Origin: Winogradskyella ursingii
GTDB taxonomy: Bacteria; Bacteroidota; Bacteroidia; Flavobacteriales; Flavobacteriaceae
NCBI RefSeq assembly: GCF_013403975.1
Contig: NZ_JABFDH010000002.1
Location: forward strand, 248,001 to 312,000
Length of the DNA: 64,000 bases
Direction: 5' to 3'
Shown here: positions 52,526 through 61,445 of the stretch, in pieces
How positions within the stretch are numbered: the stretch's first letter is position 1
Layout: each line of letters begins with the position of its first letter
Program-made: the position numbers and the translations under genes
Notes under the pieces: generated by a model
What the model saw: only the letters and a program-made list of their open reading frames with translations
Told to the model about the DNA's origin: nothing
Database searches by the model: none

Positions 52526-55381
52526 ATGTCAGACCAAAAACGTCTCTTTCTTGTCGATGCTTACGCACTTATTTTCCGCGGTTACTACGCTTTTATCAAA
52601 AATCCTAGAATCAATTCTAAAGGCCAAGATACCTCAGCTATTATGGGTTTTATGAACTCATTACTAGATGTCATTAAACGTGAGCGACCAGACCATTTAG
52701 CAGTTTGTTTTGATAAAGGAGGGAGTGTTGACCGTGTTGAGATGTTTGAGGAATATAAAGCAAATAGAGATGAGACACCAGAAGGTATTACTTCTGCAAT
52801 TCCACATATTTGCAACATCCTAGAGGCAATGCATATTCCAATTATGGTGAAAGAAGGTTTTGAAGCAGATGATGTTATTGGAACACTTTCCAGACAAGCT
52901 GAGAAAGAAGGTTATAAGACCTTTATGGTAACACCAGACAAGGATTTTGCACAATTGGTTACCGATAATATTTTTATGTACCGACCAGTTTTTGGTGGTG
53001 GTTATGAAACATGGGGAATTCCCGAGGTTCAGAAAAAATTTGAGGTGGAAACGCCAATGCAGGTCATTGATTTTTTGGGCATGATGGGAGATTCATCTGA
53101 TAATATTCCAGGCCTGCCTGGTGTAGGTGAAAAAACAGCTAAAAAGTTCATTAAGCAATTTGCCAGCATGGAAGGTTTGTTAGAAAACACTGACCAGCTG
53201 AAAGGCAAAATGAAGGAAAAAATTGAAGCCAATAAAGAACTTGGCTTACTCTCAAAAAAACTGGCTACAATAATGCTTGATGTTCCGGTTGAATTCAATG
53301 CCAAGGATTTTGAACTCGACCATCCAGATGTTGAAAAAGTAAAAGAAATATTTCAGGAATTGGAATTTAGAAGACTTCTCGATAATTTTTTAAAGACGTT
53401 TGCACCTCAGGATGAATCGGTATCAAATTCAACTTCAAAAACCGAAAAGCCAAAACCGACGGCTTCATTAAAAGAAAAGAAGTCAGCAGGTGCAGGTCAA
53501 TTCTCATTATTCGGCACTTCGGCTACGGTCAGTGACAAAGACCCAGAGAATGCTTCAGAATTTGAAAGAAAAACCATAGCCAACACCTCACATTTTTACC
53601 AAAGTGTAGCGTCAGGCATGGCAACGAAATTATTTCTTAAAAACTTGATGAACCAAACTTCGGTTTGTTTTGATACGGAAACGACCGGCTTAAATCCAAT
53701 AACAGCCGAATTGGTCGGAATCGCCTTTTCGTGGGAAGCTGGCAAAGGTTTTTATGTTCCTTTTCCTGAGGATAAAAATGAAGCTCAAGAATTAATCGAA
53801 ATTCTTAGACCATTTTTTGAAAGTGAAGACATCGAGAAGATCGGTCAGAATTTAAAATATGACATCAAGGTTTTAGCCAAATACAATATTGAAGTCCGAG
53901 GTAAACTCTTTGATACCATGTTGGCGCATTACCTCATTAATCCAGACATGCGTCACAATATGGATGTTTTGGCAGAGACATACCTCAACTACACACCTGT
54001 TTCCATCACGGAACTCATTGGCAAAAAAGGAAAAAATCAACTTTCAATGCGAGATGTGGATTTAGAAAAGCAAACCGAATATGCGGTTGAGGATGCAGAC
54101 ATCACTCTTCAACTTAAAAAGCATTTTGAAAAAGAACTCGGCGAAGCCAATACACAAAAACTGTTTGATGAGATGGAAATTCCATTATTGCGAGTATTAG
54201 CAGATATGGAATTGGAAGGCATTAACTTAGATAAAGACTTTCTGAACTCACTTTCTGAAGAATTGAATAATGATATTGCTAAACTTGAAAAAAGCATTTA
54301 CGAAGCTGCTGAAGAAGAATTTAACATTGCTTCACCAAAGCAGTTAGGCGTAATTTTATTTGAAAAAATGAAATTGGTCGATAAGCCCAAAAAGACCAAA
54401 ACCGGTCAATATTCTACAGCTGAAGATGTGTTAAGTTATTTAGCCAAAGACCACGAGATTATTCAACAAGTTTTGGATTATCGTGGACTTGCAAAATTGA
54501 AAAGCACTTATGTTGATGCGTTGCCTTTGCAAGTTGAAGAAAGCACAGGTCGCGTTCACACAGACTATATGCAAACCGTTGCTGCGACAGGCCGTTTAAG
54601 TAGTAACAATCCAAATTTACAGAACATCCCAATAAGAACGGAGCGTGGTCGTCAAGTGAGAAAAGCGTTTGTGCCAAGAAATGAAGATTATACATTATTA
54701 GCTGCGGATTATTCTCAAATTGAATTGAGAATCATTGCCGCATTAAGCGAAGAAGAAACCATGATAGAAGCATTTCAAAATGGTGAGGATATTCACGCTT
54801 CAACAGCTTCAAAAGTTTTTAATGTTCCTATTATTGAGGTTACTCGTGAACAACGTAGCAATGCAAAGACTGTAAACTTTGGAATAATTTATGGTGTTTC
54901 GGCATTTGGTCTAAGTAACCAAACGGACTTGTCTCGTGGAGAATCCAAGGAACTCATTGACACATACTACCAAACCTATCCAAAACTACGAAACTTCATC
55001 CATGAGCAAGTAGATTTTGCCCGTGATAATGGTTATGTACAAACGGTTTTGGGTCGTCGCCGCTATTTGAAAGATATTAATTCCAGAAACGCTGTGGTAC
55101 GTGGTGCCGCTGAGCGAAATGCCGTAAACGCACCAATACAAGGTAGTGCTGCGGATATTATTAAAATCGCAATGATTAATATTTTTAACAAACTTAAATC
55201 CAGTAACTATAAATCTAAAATGCTGCTGCAGGTCCATGATGAATTGGTTTTTGACATATACAAACCAGAACTCGAAGACATGAAAAAGCTTATAAAATCT
55301 GAAATGGAAAATGCTTATAAATTATCAGTTCCTTTAGATGTAGATTTGGATATTGGTGACAATTGGTTGGAAGCGCATTGA
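52526..55381 (+). CDS. polA: DNA polymerase I
   Basis: The protein has 951 residues, full length. The 5'-3' exonuclease domain occupies about 1-290 (LFLVDAYALIFRGYYAF, EADDVIGTL, GDSSDNIPGLPGVGEKTA). The 3'-5' exonuclease domain (about 345-530) retains CFDTETTGL, VEDADITLQL and the other acidic motifs, so proofreading looks intact. The polymerase domain (about 560-951) has motif A DYSQIELRIIAAL, the O-helix RSNAKTVNFGIIYG with Phe at the nucleotide-selecting position, and motif C QVHDELVFD. It functions in replication primer removal and repair. It is a single gene with its own terminator. Confidence 0.98.
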   Translation: MSDQKRLFLVDAYALIFRGYYAFIKNPRINSKGQDTSAIMGFMNSLLDVIKRERPDHLAVCFDKGGSVDRVEMFEEYKANRDETPEGITSAIPHICNILEAMHIPIMVKEGFEADDVIGTLSRQAEKEGYKTFMVTPDKDFAQLVTDNIFMYRPVFGGGYETWGIPEVQKKFEVETPMQVIDFLGMMGDSSDNIPGLPGVGEKTAKKFIKQFASMEGLLENTDQLKGKMKEKIEANKELGLLSKKLATIMLDVPVEFNAKDFELDHPDVEKVKEIFQELEFRRLLDNFLKTFAPQDESVSNSTSKTEKPKPTASLKEKKSAGAGQFSLFGTSATVSDKDPENASEFERKTIANTSHFYQSVASGMATKLFLKNLMNQTSVCFDTETTGLNPITAELVGIAFSWEAGKGFYVPFPEDKNEAQELIEILRPFFESEDIEKIGQNLKYDIKVLAKYNIEVRGKLFDTMLAHYLINPDMRHNMDVLAETYLNYTPVSITELIGKKGKNQLSMRDVDLEKQTEYAVEDADITLQLKKHFEKELGEANTQKLFDEMEIPLLRVLADMELEGINLDKDFLNSLSEELNNDIAKLEKSIYEAAEEEFNIASPKQLGVILFEKMKLVDKPKKTKTGQYSTAEDVLSYLAKDHEIIQQVLDYRGLAKLKSTYVDALPLQVEESTGRVHTDYMQTVAATGRLSSNNPNLQNIPIRTERGRQVRKAFVPRNEDYTLLAADYSQIELRIIAALSEEETMIEAFQNGEDIHASTASKVFNVPIIEVTREQRSNAKTVNFGIIYGVSAFGLSNQTDLSRGESKELIDTYYQTYPKLRNFIHEQVDFARDNGYVQTVLGRRRYLKDINSRNAVVRGAAERNAVNAPIQGSAADIIKIAMINIFNKLKSSNYKSKMLLQVHDELVFDIYKPELEDMKKLIKSEMENAYKLSVPLDVDLDIGDNWLEAH

Positions 55382-55404
55382 TTTCAAAAATCATTAAAAT
55401 ATAT

Positions 55405-55438
55405 AATGGTTGATTTTTAAATAAGTCAACCATTTTTT
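55405..55438 (+). terminator. Intrinsic terminator of polA
   Basis: AATGGTTGA and TCAACCATT form a 9-bp stem around a 12-nt loop, followed by TTTTG, 24 nt after the polA stop. Confidence 0.85.
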
Positions 55439-55503
55439 GTTTTAAGCAAAACATTATTAGTGATTAGCCCTAAATTGTAAGTGAAACCAAAATTTAAAAT
55501 ATC

Positions 55504-55656
55504 ATGGGAACAAACGATAAAAAAAACGACAAAGAAGAAAATAACGAAACAAGTATTGCCGAAACTGCAATAAATAAGAAAGAAGTTGATGGTAGAGATA
55601 TTAATCATCAACAGAAAGAGCGCAGAGAGATTCATCAACCAAGAGATAACGCCTAA
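55504..55656 (+). CDS. Small hydrophilic protein, 50 residues
   Basis: This short frame begins ATGGGAACAAACGAT and ends with TAA at 55654. The product (MGTNDKKNDKEENNETSIAE, then a Lys/Arg/His/Gln-rich tail) is strongly charged with no signal or membrane segment. No family is recognised. Its placement between polA's terminator and another small frame, both on the plus strand, makes it a plausible but unproven gene. Confidence 0.45.
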   Translation: MGTNDKKNDKEENNETSIAETAINKKEVDGRDINHQQKERREIHQPRDNA

Positions 55657-55679
55657 TAATTAATTGATAAAATAAAAAT

Positions 55680-55829
55680 ATGATCATTACAAAACTATTA
55701 GGACTTTCAACCGTATTTACAAAAAGTAAAAAAGCCAAACTTGCCATTTTAGGAATAGAAATGGTAATTCTTGGTGTTGCTCTTTACAATCAGAAACAGG
55801 AAAAGAAAAATAAACGACTGAATTCTTAA
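55680..55829 (+). CDS. Small single-pass membrane protein, 49 residues
   Basis: The frame encodes an N-terminal KLLGLSTVFTKSKKAK segment, one hydrophobic helix (LAILGIEMVILGVALY) and a basic tail (NQKQEKKNKRLNS). It lies 23 nt after the 50-residue frame and 43 nt before the Sua5 gene. No known family is recognised. Helix plus basic ends suggest a real inner-membrane peptide. Confidence 0.5.
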   Translation: MIITKLLGLSTVFTKSKKAKLAILGIEMVILGVALYNQKQEKKNKRLNS

Positions 55830-55847
55830 AGCTAAATGATTTTGAAG

Positions 55848-55855
55848 TAATTTTG
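55848..55855 (+). promoter_or_regulatory. Putative -7 element of the Sua5/TsaC gene
   Basis: TAATTTTG followed by C matches TAnnTTTG, ending 17 nt before the ATG. No -33 TTG at normal spacing. Confidence 0.4.
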
Positions 55856-55872
55856 CAATTATCATTTATATA

Positions 55873-56832
55873 ATGAGCATTATTTCAAAAGATATTTCTA
55901 AAGCTGTTTCACTTTTAAATGAAGAAGAAATTGTAGCAATTCCCACTGAGACCGTATATGGTCTTGCTGGGAATATTTATTCAGAAAAAGCCATTAAAGC
56001 AATTTTTGAAACAAAGCAACGTCCGTTTTTCAATCCGCTGATTGTTCACATTTCTTCGGTAAATTATTTATCTACAATTGCTGAAGATATTTCCGAAAAG
56101 GCCAATAATCTAGCTGAGGCGTTTTGGCCAGGACCATTAACGATGGTATTAAAAAAGAAAAATACGATTCCGGAGTTAATTACCGCTGGAAAAGATACCG
56201 TTGCAATAAGAATCCCAAACCATCCTGTAACACTAGAATTATTAGACCAACTAGACTTTCCTTTAGCTGCTCCAAGTGCGAACCCGTTTAGCAGTATCAG
56301 CCCAACAACAGCACAACATGTTGAGGATTATTTTGGTGGTAAAATTAAAATGGTTTTAGATGGTGGTGCCTGTAGGAGCGGTATAGAATCTACAATTGTA
56401 GGCTTTGAAAATGATGAACCAATTATTTACAGATTAGGCTCAACCTCTGTTGAAGCTATTGAAAACGTGTTAGGTAAGATTCAAATAAAAAATAGAAAAA
56501 ACAATCAACCTGACGCTCCTGGCATGTTGTCAAAACATTATGCACCTAAGTGCAAGTTAATTTTATCCGAAGATATCTCGGAAACGCTTCAGAATTATAA
56601 GAAACAAAAAACAGGAGTTTTAGCTTTTCAAAACAAAATAATCGATAGACATATCTTTTCCCAAATTATACTTTCTGAAAACGGCAACTTAGAAGAAGCA
56701 GCAACCAATCTTTACGATGCAATGCATCAATTAGATAAACAAGATTTAGATCTTATTATTGCTGAAAAATTTCCTGATTACGGACTAGGTAAATCTATTA
56801 ATGACCGTTTGGAACGTGCTACAAAAAATTAA
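55873..56832 (+). CDS. L-threonylcarbamoyladenylate synthase (Sua5/TsaC)
   Basis: This 319-residue protein makes threonylcarbamoyl-AMP for the t6A37 modification of ANN-decoding tRNAs. The YrdC-like domain (about 1-205) has AIPTETVYGLAGN, KQRPFFNPLIVHI, FWPGPLTMVL, IRIPNHP, PLAAPSANPFSSISPTTAQH and GIESTIV. After the linker with PGMLSKHYAP comes the smaller Sua5 domain (about 225-319), so this is the two-domain Sua5 type and not the short TsaC form. It is cytoplasmic, about 157 nt upstream of rplM. Confidence 0.95.
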   Translation: MSIISKDISKAVSLLNEEEIVAIPTETVYGLAGNIYSEKAIKAIFETKQRPFFNPLIVHISSVNYLSTIAEDISEKANNLAEAFWPGPLTMVLKKKNTIPELITAGKDTVAIRIPNHPVTLELLDQLDFPLAAPSANPFSSISPTTAQHVEDYFGGKIKMVLDGGACRSGIESTIVGFENDEPIIYRLGSTSVEAIENVLGKIQIKNRKNNQPDAPGMLSKHYAPKCKLILSEDISETLQNYKKQKTGVLAFQNKIIDRHIFSQIILSENGNLEEAATNLYDAMHQLDKQDLDLIIAEKFPDYGLGKSINDRLERATKN

Positions 56833-56889
56833 AGAGGATAATACTTTTTAAAACTACTGATTTCTAGACCAAAAATATATTACACAACG

Positions 56890-56920
56890 TTTGGTAATCA
56901 AATAGTTTATCGTAAATTTG
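56890..56920 (+). promoter_or_regulatory. Promoter of the rplM-rpsI operon
   Basis: TTTG, a 19-nt spacer and TAAATTTG followed by C: a full match to the Bacteroidota consensus with the same spacing as the tRNA-Gln promoter. The predicted start near 56926 leaves a leader of about 65 nt. Confidence 0.8.
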
Positions 56921-56924
56921 CAAA

Positions 56925-56972
56925 CTCTTTTTCGGAAGAGGAATGTATAATCTTTTACGCTGTGAAGCGTAA
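56925..56972 (+). promoter_or_regulatory. Candidate ribosomal-protein leader of rplM
   Basis: The leader contains two hairpins: CTCTT/AAGAG near 56925-56940 and TTACGCT-GTGA-AGCGTAA at 56955-56972 (7 bp, GNRA-type loop). It lies between the promoter and the GTG start of rplM, where an autoregulatory L13-binding leader would be expected. Structure only; no covariation could be tested. Confidence 0.4.
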
Positions 56973-56989
56973 TATTAAATCAAATTAGT

Positions 56990-57445
56990 GTGGACACATT
57001 AAGCTACAAAACAGTTTCTGCTAACAAAGCTACCGTTAATAAGGAGTGGGTTTTAGTTGATGCTGAAGGACAAACTTTAGGTCGCCTAGCTTCAAGAGTA
57101 GCAATACTTTTAAGAGGTAAGCACAAACCTAATTTTACGCCACACGTTGATTGCGGTGACAATGTAATAGTTGTTAATGCAGAAAAAATCAACTTAACTG
57201 GTAACAAATGGACAGATAAAAGTTATATCCGTCACACAGGTTATCCAGGTGGACAAAAAAGTCTGACTGCTACTGAAATGTTTGAGAAAGACCCAACCAG
57301 ATTAGTAGAAAAGTCAGTAAAAGGAATGTTACCTAAAAATAAATTAGGTGCAGCTCTTTTTAGAAATTTAACTGTTGTTTCTGGTACAGAGCACGCTCAC
57401 GCAGCTCAAAAACCAAAGACAATGAAATTAAACGAAATTAACTAA
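56990..57445 (+). CDS. rplM: 50S ribosomal protein L13
   Basis: This 151-residue protein of the large subunit begins at GTG (56990) to give [16 protein letters not shown], the usual flavobacterial N-terminus; no ATG is available. Landmarks are [29 protein letters not shown] and [16 protein letters not shown]. Its stop codon overlaps the rpsI ATG by one base (TAATG), so the two are translationally coupled. Confidence 0.98.
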   Translation: MDTLSYKTVSANKATVNKEWVLVDAEGQTLGRLASRVAILLRGKHKPNFTPHVDCGDNVIVVNAEKINLTGNKWTDKSYIRHTGYPGGQKSLTATEMFEKDPTRLVEKSVKGMLPKNKLGAALFRNLTVVSGTEHAHAAQKPKTMKLNEIN

Positions 57446-57831
57446 TGGAAGTAATTCACAAAATTGGCCGTAGAAAGACGGCTGTTGCTCGTGTGTACGT
57501 TGCCAAAGGAAAAGGCAACATCACGGTGAACAAAAAAGACATGGCGGAATACTTTACTACTGGAACACTTCAGTATAAAGTAAACCAACCTTTAGCCTTG
57601 ACTAACAATGATGGCAACTTTGATATTACTGTTAACGTATATGGAGGTGGTATCACCGGCCAGGCAGAAGCAATACGTTTAGGCCTTTCTCGTGCAATGT
57701 GCGAGTTAGATCCTGAAAACAGAACGATATTAAAGCCAGAAGGTCTATTGACTAGAGATCCAAGAATGGTAGAGCGTAAGAAATTCGGACAGAAGAAAGC
57801 GCGTAAGAAATTCCAGTTCTCTAAACGTTAA
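57445..57831 (+). CDS. rpsI: 30S ribosomal protein S9
   Basis: This 128-residue small-subunit protein has typical segments IGRRKTAVARVYVAKGKGNI, GGGITGQAEAIRLGLSRA and the C-terminal KKFGQKKARKKFQFSKR tail that reaches the P-site tRNA. The start overlaps the rplM stop. It is followed by a 172-nt stretch with hairpins before rpsB. Confidence 0.98.
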   Translation: MEVIHKIGRRKTAVARVYVAKGKGNITVNKKDMAEYFTTGTLQYKVNQPLALTNNDGNFDITVNVYGGGITGQAEAIRLGLSRAMCELDPENRTILKPEGLLTRDPRMVERKKFGQKKARKKFQFSKR

Positions 57832-57847
57832 TATCCAACAACATTTA

Positions 57848-57877
57848 ATTCAGAACTTGAGTGATCAAGTTCTGAAT
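57848..57877 (+). promoter_or_regulatory. Long hairpin between rpsI and rpsB
   Basis: A perfect 13-bp stem (ATTCAGAACTTGA and complement) closed by GTGA, 16 nt after the rpsI stop, is followed by T-rich but interrupted DNA. It could be a partial terminator, an mRNA-processing site or part of an S2 leader. Confidence 0.6.
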
Positions 57878-57898
57878 TATCTTATTTTATTGAAAAGA

Positions 57899-57917
57899 TT
57901 CTGAAATGAGTTCAGAA
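57899..57917 (+). promoter_or_regulatory. Second hairpin upstream of rpsB
   Basis: TTCTGAA/TTCAGAA with a 5-nt loop. The same TTCAGAA core occurs in the larger hairpin 22 nt upstream, so the two could form alternative pairings. Confidence 0.45.
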
Positions 57918-58003
57918 TTAAAAGTTTAGCATCTAAATGGTTAAGGCGAGCAAAAGCAACCACTTAATCATTGCTAATTTAACAGAACGTAAACTATTAA
58001 AAC

Positions 58004-58840
58004 ATGGAAAAAGTAGAAGTAAAAGAACTACTCGATGCAGGTGTACACTTCGGTCACCTCACACGTAAGTGGAACCCAAATATGGCTCCTTACATTTATA
58101 TGGAACGTAACGGTATCCATATCATTAACCTTTACAAAACAGCAGCTAAAATTAAGGAAACTTCTGAAGCATTAAGCAAAATTGCTGCATCAGGAAAGAA
58201 AATTTTATTTGTTGCAACAAAGAAACAAGCTAAAGACATCGTTGCAGAAAAAGCAGGTGCTGTAAACCAACCTTATATTACTGAGCGTTGGCCAGGTGGA
58301 ATGCTAACTAACTTCGTCACAATTAGAAAAGCTGTTAAAAAAATGGCCTCTATTGACAGAATGAAGAAGGATGGCACATTCAATTCTTTATCTAAGAAAG
58401 AGCGTTTACAAGTAGATCGTTTGCGTGCTAAGTTAGAAAAGAACTTAGGATCTATCTCTGATATGACACGTTTGCCAGGTGCTTTATTTGTAGTAGATAT
58501 AATGCGTGAGCACATCGCCATTAAAGAAGCTCAAAAATTGAATATTCCAATCTTTGCAATGGTAGATACTAACTCCGATCCACGTGAGGTAGATTATCTA
58601 ATACCGTCAAACGATGATGCTTCAAAATCTATTGATAAAATTTTATCTATCGTAACATCTGCTGTAGCAGACGGATTAAACGAAAGAAAAGCTGAAAAAG
58701 CAGACAAAGAAGCAAAAACAGCTAAAAAATCTGAAACAAAGAAGAAAGACAACAAAAAGTCAGATGATAAAAAAGCTGAAGCTAAAGCTAAACCAGCAGC
58801 TAAAAAAGCAGCTGTAGCAACATCTGAAGAAGAAGAATAA
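58004..58840 (+). CDS. rpsB: 30S ribosomal protein S2
   Basis: This 278-residue small-subunit protein starts MEKVEVKELLDAGVHFGHL. KWNPNMAPYIYMERNGIHIINL, ITERWPGGMLTNF and VDTNSDPREVDYLIPSNDDA are all family-specific. After about residue 225 there is a Lys/Ala/Glu-rich low-complexity tail of roughly 50 residues (KSETKKKDNKKS and similar), longer than in E. coli S2. It is followed by tsf, with a terminator-like hairpin between them. Confidence 0.97.
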   Translation: MEKVEVKELLDAGVHFGHLTRKWNPNMAPYIYMERNGIHIINLYKTAAKIKETSEALSKIAASGKKILFVATKKQAKDIVAEKAGAVNQPYITERWPGGMLTNFVTIRKAVKKMASIDRMKKDGTFNSLSKKERLQVDRLRAKLEKNLGSISDMTRLPGALFVVDIMREHIAIKEAQKLNIPIFAMVDTNSDPREVDYLIPSNDDASKSIDKILSIVTSAVADGLNERKAEKADKEAKTAKKSETKKKDNKKSDDKKAEAKAKPAAKKAAVATSEEEE

Positions 58841-58860
58841 ATAACATTTAGAATACATTT

Positions 58861-58913
58861 AAAAGTCGTTTAATTCTTTTCTCTATAGAAAATTAATTAT
58901 ACGACTTTTTTTT
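58861..58913 (+). terminator. Terminator-like hairpin between rpsB and tsf
   Basis: A 9-bp outer stem AAAAGTCGT/ACGACTTTT is extended by TAATT/AATTA and TTTTCT/AGAAAA with small internal loops, followed by eight T. It ends 14 nt before the tsf ATG, leaving no room for a new promoter after it, so it probably acts as an attenuator or partial terminator. Confidence 0.8.
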
Positions 58914-58926
58914 AAATAGAAAAATT

Positions 58927-59901
58927 ATGGAAAATACTGTAAAAGTTACTGCAGCAGAAGTTAACAAATTAAGACAAGCTACTGGTGCTGGTATGATGGA
59001 CTGTAAAAAAGCTTTAGTAGAAGCTGGTGGTGATTTTGATAAAGCCATTGAAGTTTTACGTAAAAAAGGACAGAAGGTAGCAGAAAAAAGAGCCGATAGA
59101 GATTCTTCTGAAGGTGCTGCTGTTGCTAAAATTAATGACGACAACACATCTGGTGTAGCTATTGTATTAGGTTGTGAAACTGATTTCGTTGGTAAAAACG
59201 AAAACTTTGTCGCATTGGCAAATGATTTAGCCGATATCGCATTAAATCACAATACAAAAGAAGAATTTTTAGCTGCTGATTTCGGAGGAATGACAGTTGC
59301 TGAAAAATTAACTGAGCAAACTGGTGTTATCGGTGAAAAACTTGATATCACTGCTTTTGAAAGATTAGAAGCACCATACGTAGGACAGTACGTTCACATT
59401 AATAAAATAGCCGCTTTAGTAGGTTTATCTGCAAAAGTAGATAATGTTGAAACATTGGTTAAAGATGTTGCAATGCAAGTAGCTTCAATGGGAGCAACTA
59501 CATTATCTTATAAAGATTTTGATCCAGCATTTGTTGCCTCAGAAACTGAAGCTCGTATTGCAGTAATCGAAAAAGATAATATCGAATTAGGACGTTTGGG
59601 CAAAACATTGAAAAATGTACCTCAATATATTTCTATGGCTCAATTATCTCCTGAAGTAATTGCTGAAGCTGAAAAAGCTATGAAAGAAGAGCTTAAAGCA
59701 GAAGGTAAACCAGAACAAATTTGGGATAGAATTTTACCAGGTAAAATGGAGCGCTTTATTTCTGACAACACAACGTTAGACCAAGAAAAGGCACTATTGG
59801 ATCAGAAGTTTATTAAAGACGAAAAGCAAACTGTTGCTGAGTACGTTAAAACTTATGGAGATGTTGAAGTTGTAGGTTTTAAACGTGCAACTGTAGGATA
59901 A
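58927..59901 (+). CDS. tsf: Elongation factor Ts
   Basis: This 324-residue nucleotide exchange factor for EF-Tu has an N-terminal UBA-like domain with VNKLRQATGAGMMDCKKALVEAGGD, a core starting at RDSSEGAAVAKI and CETDFVGKNENF, and a C-terminal segment GKMERFI...KDEKQTVAEYVK. It is longer than E. coli EF-Ts because of an insertion in the core (about 175-235), usual for Bacteroidota. A terminator follows. Confidence 0.98.
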   Translation: MENTVKVTAAEVNKLRQATGAGMMDCKKALVEAGGDFDKAIEVLRKKGQKVAEKRADRDSSEGAAVAKINDDNTSGVAIVLGCETDFVGKNENFVALANDLADIALNHNTKEEFLAADFGGMTVAEKLTEQTGVIGEKLDITAFERLEAPYVGQYVHINKIAALVGLSAKVDNVETLVKDVAMQVASMGATTLSYKDFDPAFVASETEARIAVIEKDNIELGRLGKTLKNVPQYISMAQLSPEVIAEAEKAMKEELKAEGKPEQIWDRILPGKMERFISDNTTLDQEKALLDQKFIKDEKQTVAEYVKTYGDVEVVGFKRATVG

Positions 59902-59932
59902 CCCAATCCTCTTCAAAATGTAACGCTTATAT

Positions 59933-59966
59933 AAAAACCACTATTCTAGTTGAATAGTGGTTTTTT
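59933..59966 (+). terminator. Intrinsic terminator of tsf
   Basis: AAAACCACTATTC and GAATAGTGGTTTT form a perfect stem with a short loop and T-run, about 30 nt after the tsf stop. Confidence 0.92.
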
Positions 59967-60038
59967 ACTTTAAAAAAATAAAAATACATATAACTATATT
60001 TGGCATTTTTTTCACTTTTACAGATGCTAATATTTACG

Positions 60039-60046
60039 TAGCTTTG
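60039..60046 (+). promoter_or_regulatory. Putative -7 element of pyrH-frr
   Basis: TAGCTTTG matches TAnnTTTG, ending 19 nt before the pyrH ATG. A second match, TATATTTG, lies about 45 nt further upstream; neither has a clear -33 TTG. Confidence 0.4.
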
Positions 60047-60065
60047 TTCAACTTTCAAAACAACT

Positions 60066-60773
60066 ATGAAATATAAAAGAATCCTGCTAAAATTATCTGG
60101 TGAAGCCTTAATGGGAAATCGTCAGTATGGAATAGACCCAGATCGTTTGGCAGAATATGCTAAAGATATTAAAGAAATTACAGAGTTAGGCGTTGAAGTC
60201 GCGATTGTTATTGGTGGTGGCAACATTTTTAGAGGTGTTGCAGGAGCCATGAATGGTATGGACCGAGTTCAGGGTGATCATATGGGAATGTTAGCAACCG
60301 TAATTAATGGCTTAGCATTACAAAACGCTCTTGAGGATGCCAATGTAAAAACACGCTTGCAAACCGCTATAAAAATTAATGAAGTTGCTGAGCCTTTTAT
60401 AAGAAGAAAAGCGATGAGCCATCTTAATAAAGGTCGCGTGGTTATTTTTGGAGGAGGAACTGGTAATCCATATTTTACAACAGATTCAGCTGCTGTTCTA
60501 CGTGCTATAGAGATTGAAGCAGATGTGATTTTAAAAGGAACTCGAGTAGATGGAATCTACAATACCGACCCAGAAAAAGATAGTACAGCGGTTAAGTTTG
60601 ATCATATTACTTTCGATGATGTTTTGCGTAAAGGTCTTAAAGTAATGGATACTACGGCATTTACATTGAGTCAAGAGAATAAGCTACCAATTATTGTTTT
60701 TGATATGAATAAAAAAGGAAATTTACTTAAGGTGATTTCGGGTGAAGCAATTGGGACAGAAGTGAATCTTTAA
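60066..60773 (+). CDS. pyrH: UMP kinase
   Basis: This 235-residue cytoplasmic enzyme phosphorylates UMP to UDP. Signatures are [60 protein letters not shown], and [16 protein letters not shown]. It forms an operon with frr (45-nt gap), after its own promoter region and the tsf terminator, an order common in bacteria. Confidence 0.98.
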   Translation: MKYKRILLKLSGEALMGNRQYGIDPDRLAEYAKDIKEITELGVEVAIVIGGGNIFRGVAGAMNGMDRVQGDHMGMLATVINGLALQNALEDANVKTRLQTAIKINEVAEPFIRRKAMSHLNKGRVVIFGGGTGNPYFTTDSAAVLRAIEIEADVILKGTRVDGIYNTDPEKDSTAVKFDHITFDDVLRKGLKVMDTTAFTLSQENKLPIIVFDMNKKGNLLKVISGEAIGTEVNL

Positions 60774-60818
60774 GTTTTGGCTTAAATTTTGATAACTTTC
60801 AATTAAAATTTTAATACA

Positions 60819-61373
60819 ATGAACGAAGACATTAAATTTATAATAGACACGGCAAAAGAGGCTATGGATGCCGCATTAAAGCATTTAGAAAAACAATTGG
60901 TAAATATTAGAGCTGGCAAGGCCAGTCCTGCTATGTTGGGTAGTGTAATGGTAGATTATTATGGTTCCCAAACACCACTTAATCAAGTAGCGAACGTAAA
61001 TACATCAGACGGCCGAACCATATCTGTACAACCTTGGGAAAAAAGCATGCTTCAAGAAATTGAACGTGGTATCATGAATGCCAACTTAGGTTTTAACCCA
61101 ATGAACAATGGTGACATGATTATAATAAACGTCCCACCATTAACAGAAGAACGCAGAACTAACCTTGCAAAACAAGCCAAAGCTGAGGCTGAAGATGCTA
61201 AAGTAGGCGTAAGAAGTGCGCGTAAAGATGCCATGAACGATATTAAAAATGCTGATGTTTCTGAAGACTTGCAGAACAATGCCGAAATAGACGTACAAGA
61301 ACTTACAGATACTTACGTTAAACGTATTGACTCTATTTTGGAGAATAAGGAAAAAGAGATCATGACAGTTTAA
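60819..61373 (+). CDS. frr: Ribosome recycling factor
   Basis: This 184-residue protein separates ribosomal subunits after termination together with EF-G. MDAALKHLEKQLVNIRAGKASPAML, ISVQPWEKSMLQEIERGI, PPLTEERRTNLAKQAKAEAE and VRSARKDAMN are characteristic. It is co-transcribed with pyrH and closed by a strong terminator. Confidence 0.98.
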   Translation: MNEDIKFIIDTAKEAMDAALKHLEKQLVNIRAGKASPAMLGSVMVDYYGSQTPLNQVANVNTSDGRTISVQPWEKSMLQEIERGIMNANLGFNPMNNGDMIIINVPPLTEERRTNLAKQAKAEAEDAKVGVRSARKDAMNDIKNADVSEDLQNNAEIDVQELTDTYVKRIDSILENKEKEIMTV

Positions 61374-61394
61374 ATCATCATTTCACAATACTTT

Positions 61395-61424
61395 ACATCC
61401 CAAATTATTTGGGATGTTTTTTTA
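61395..61424 (+). terminator. Intrinsic terminator of pyrH-frr
   Basis: ACATCCCAAA and TTTGGGATGT form a perfect 10-bp stem with a 3-nt loop and a run of seven further T, about 20 nt after the frr stop. Confidence 0.93.
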
Positions 61425-61445
61425 TAATAAAACTTTAACTACTCT

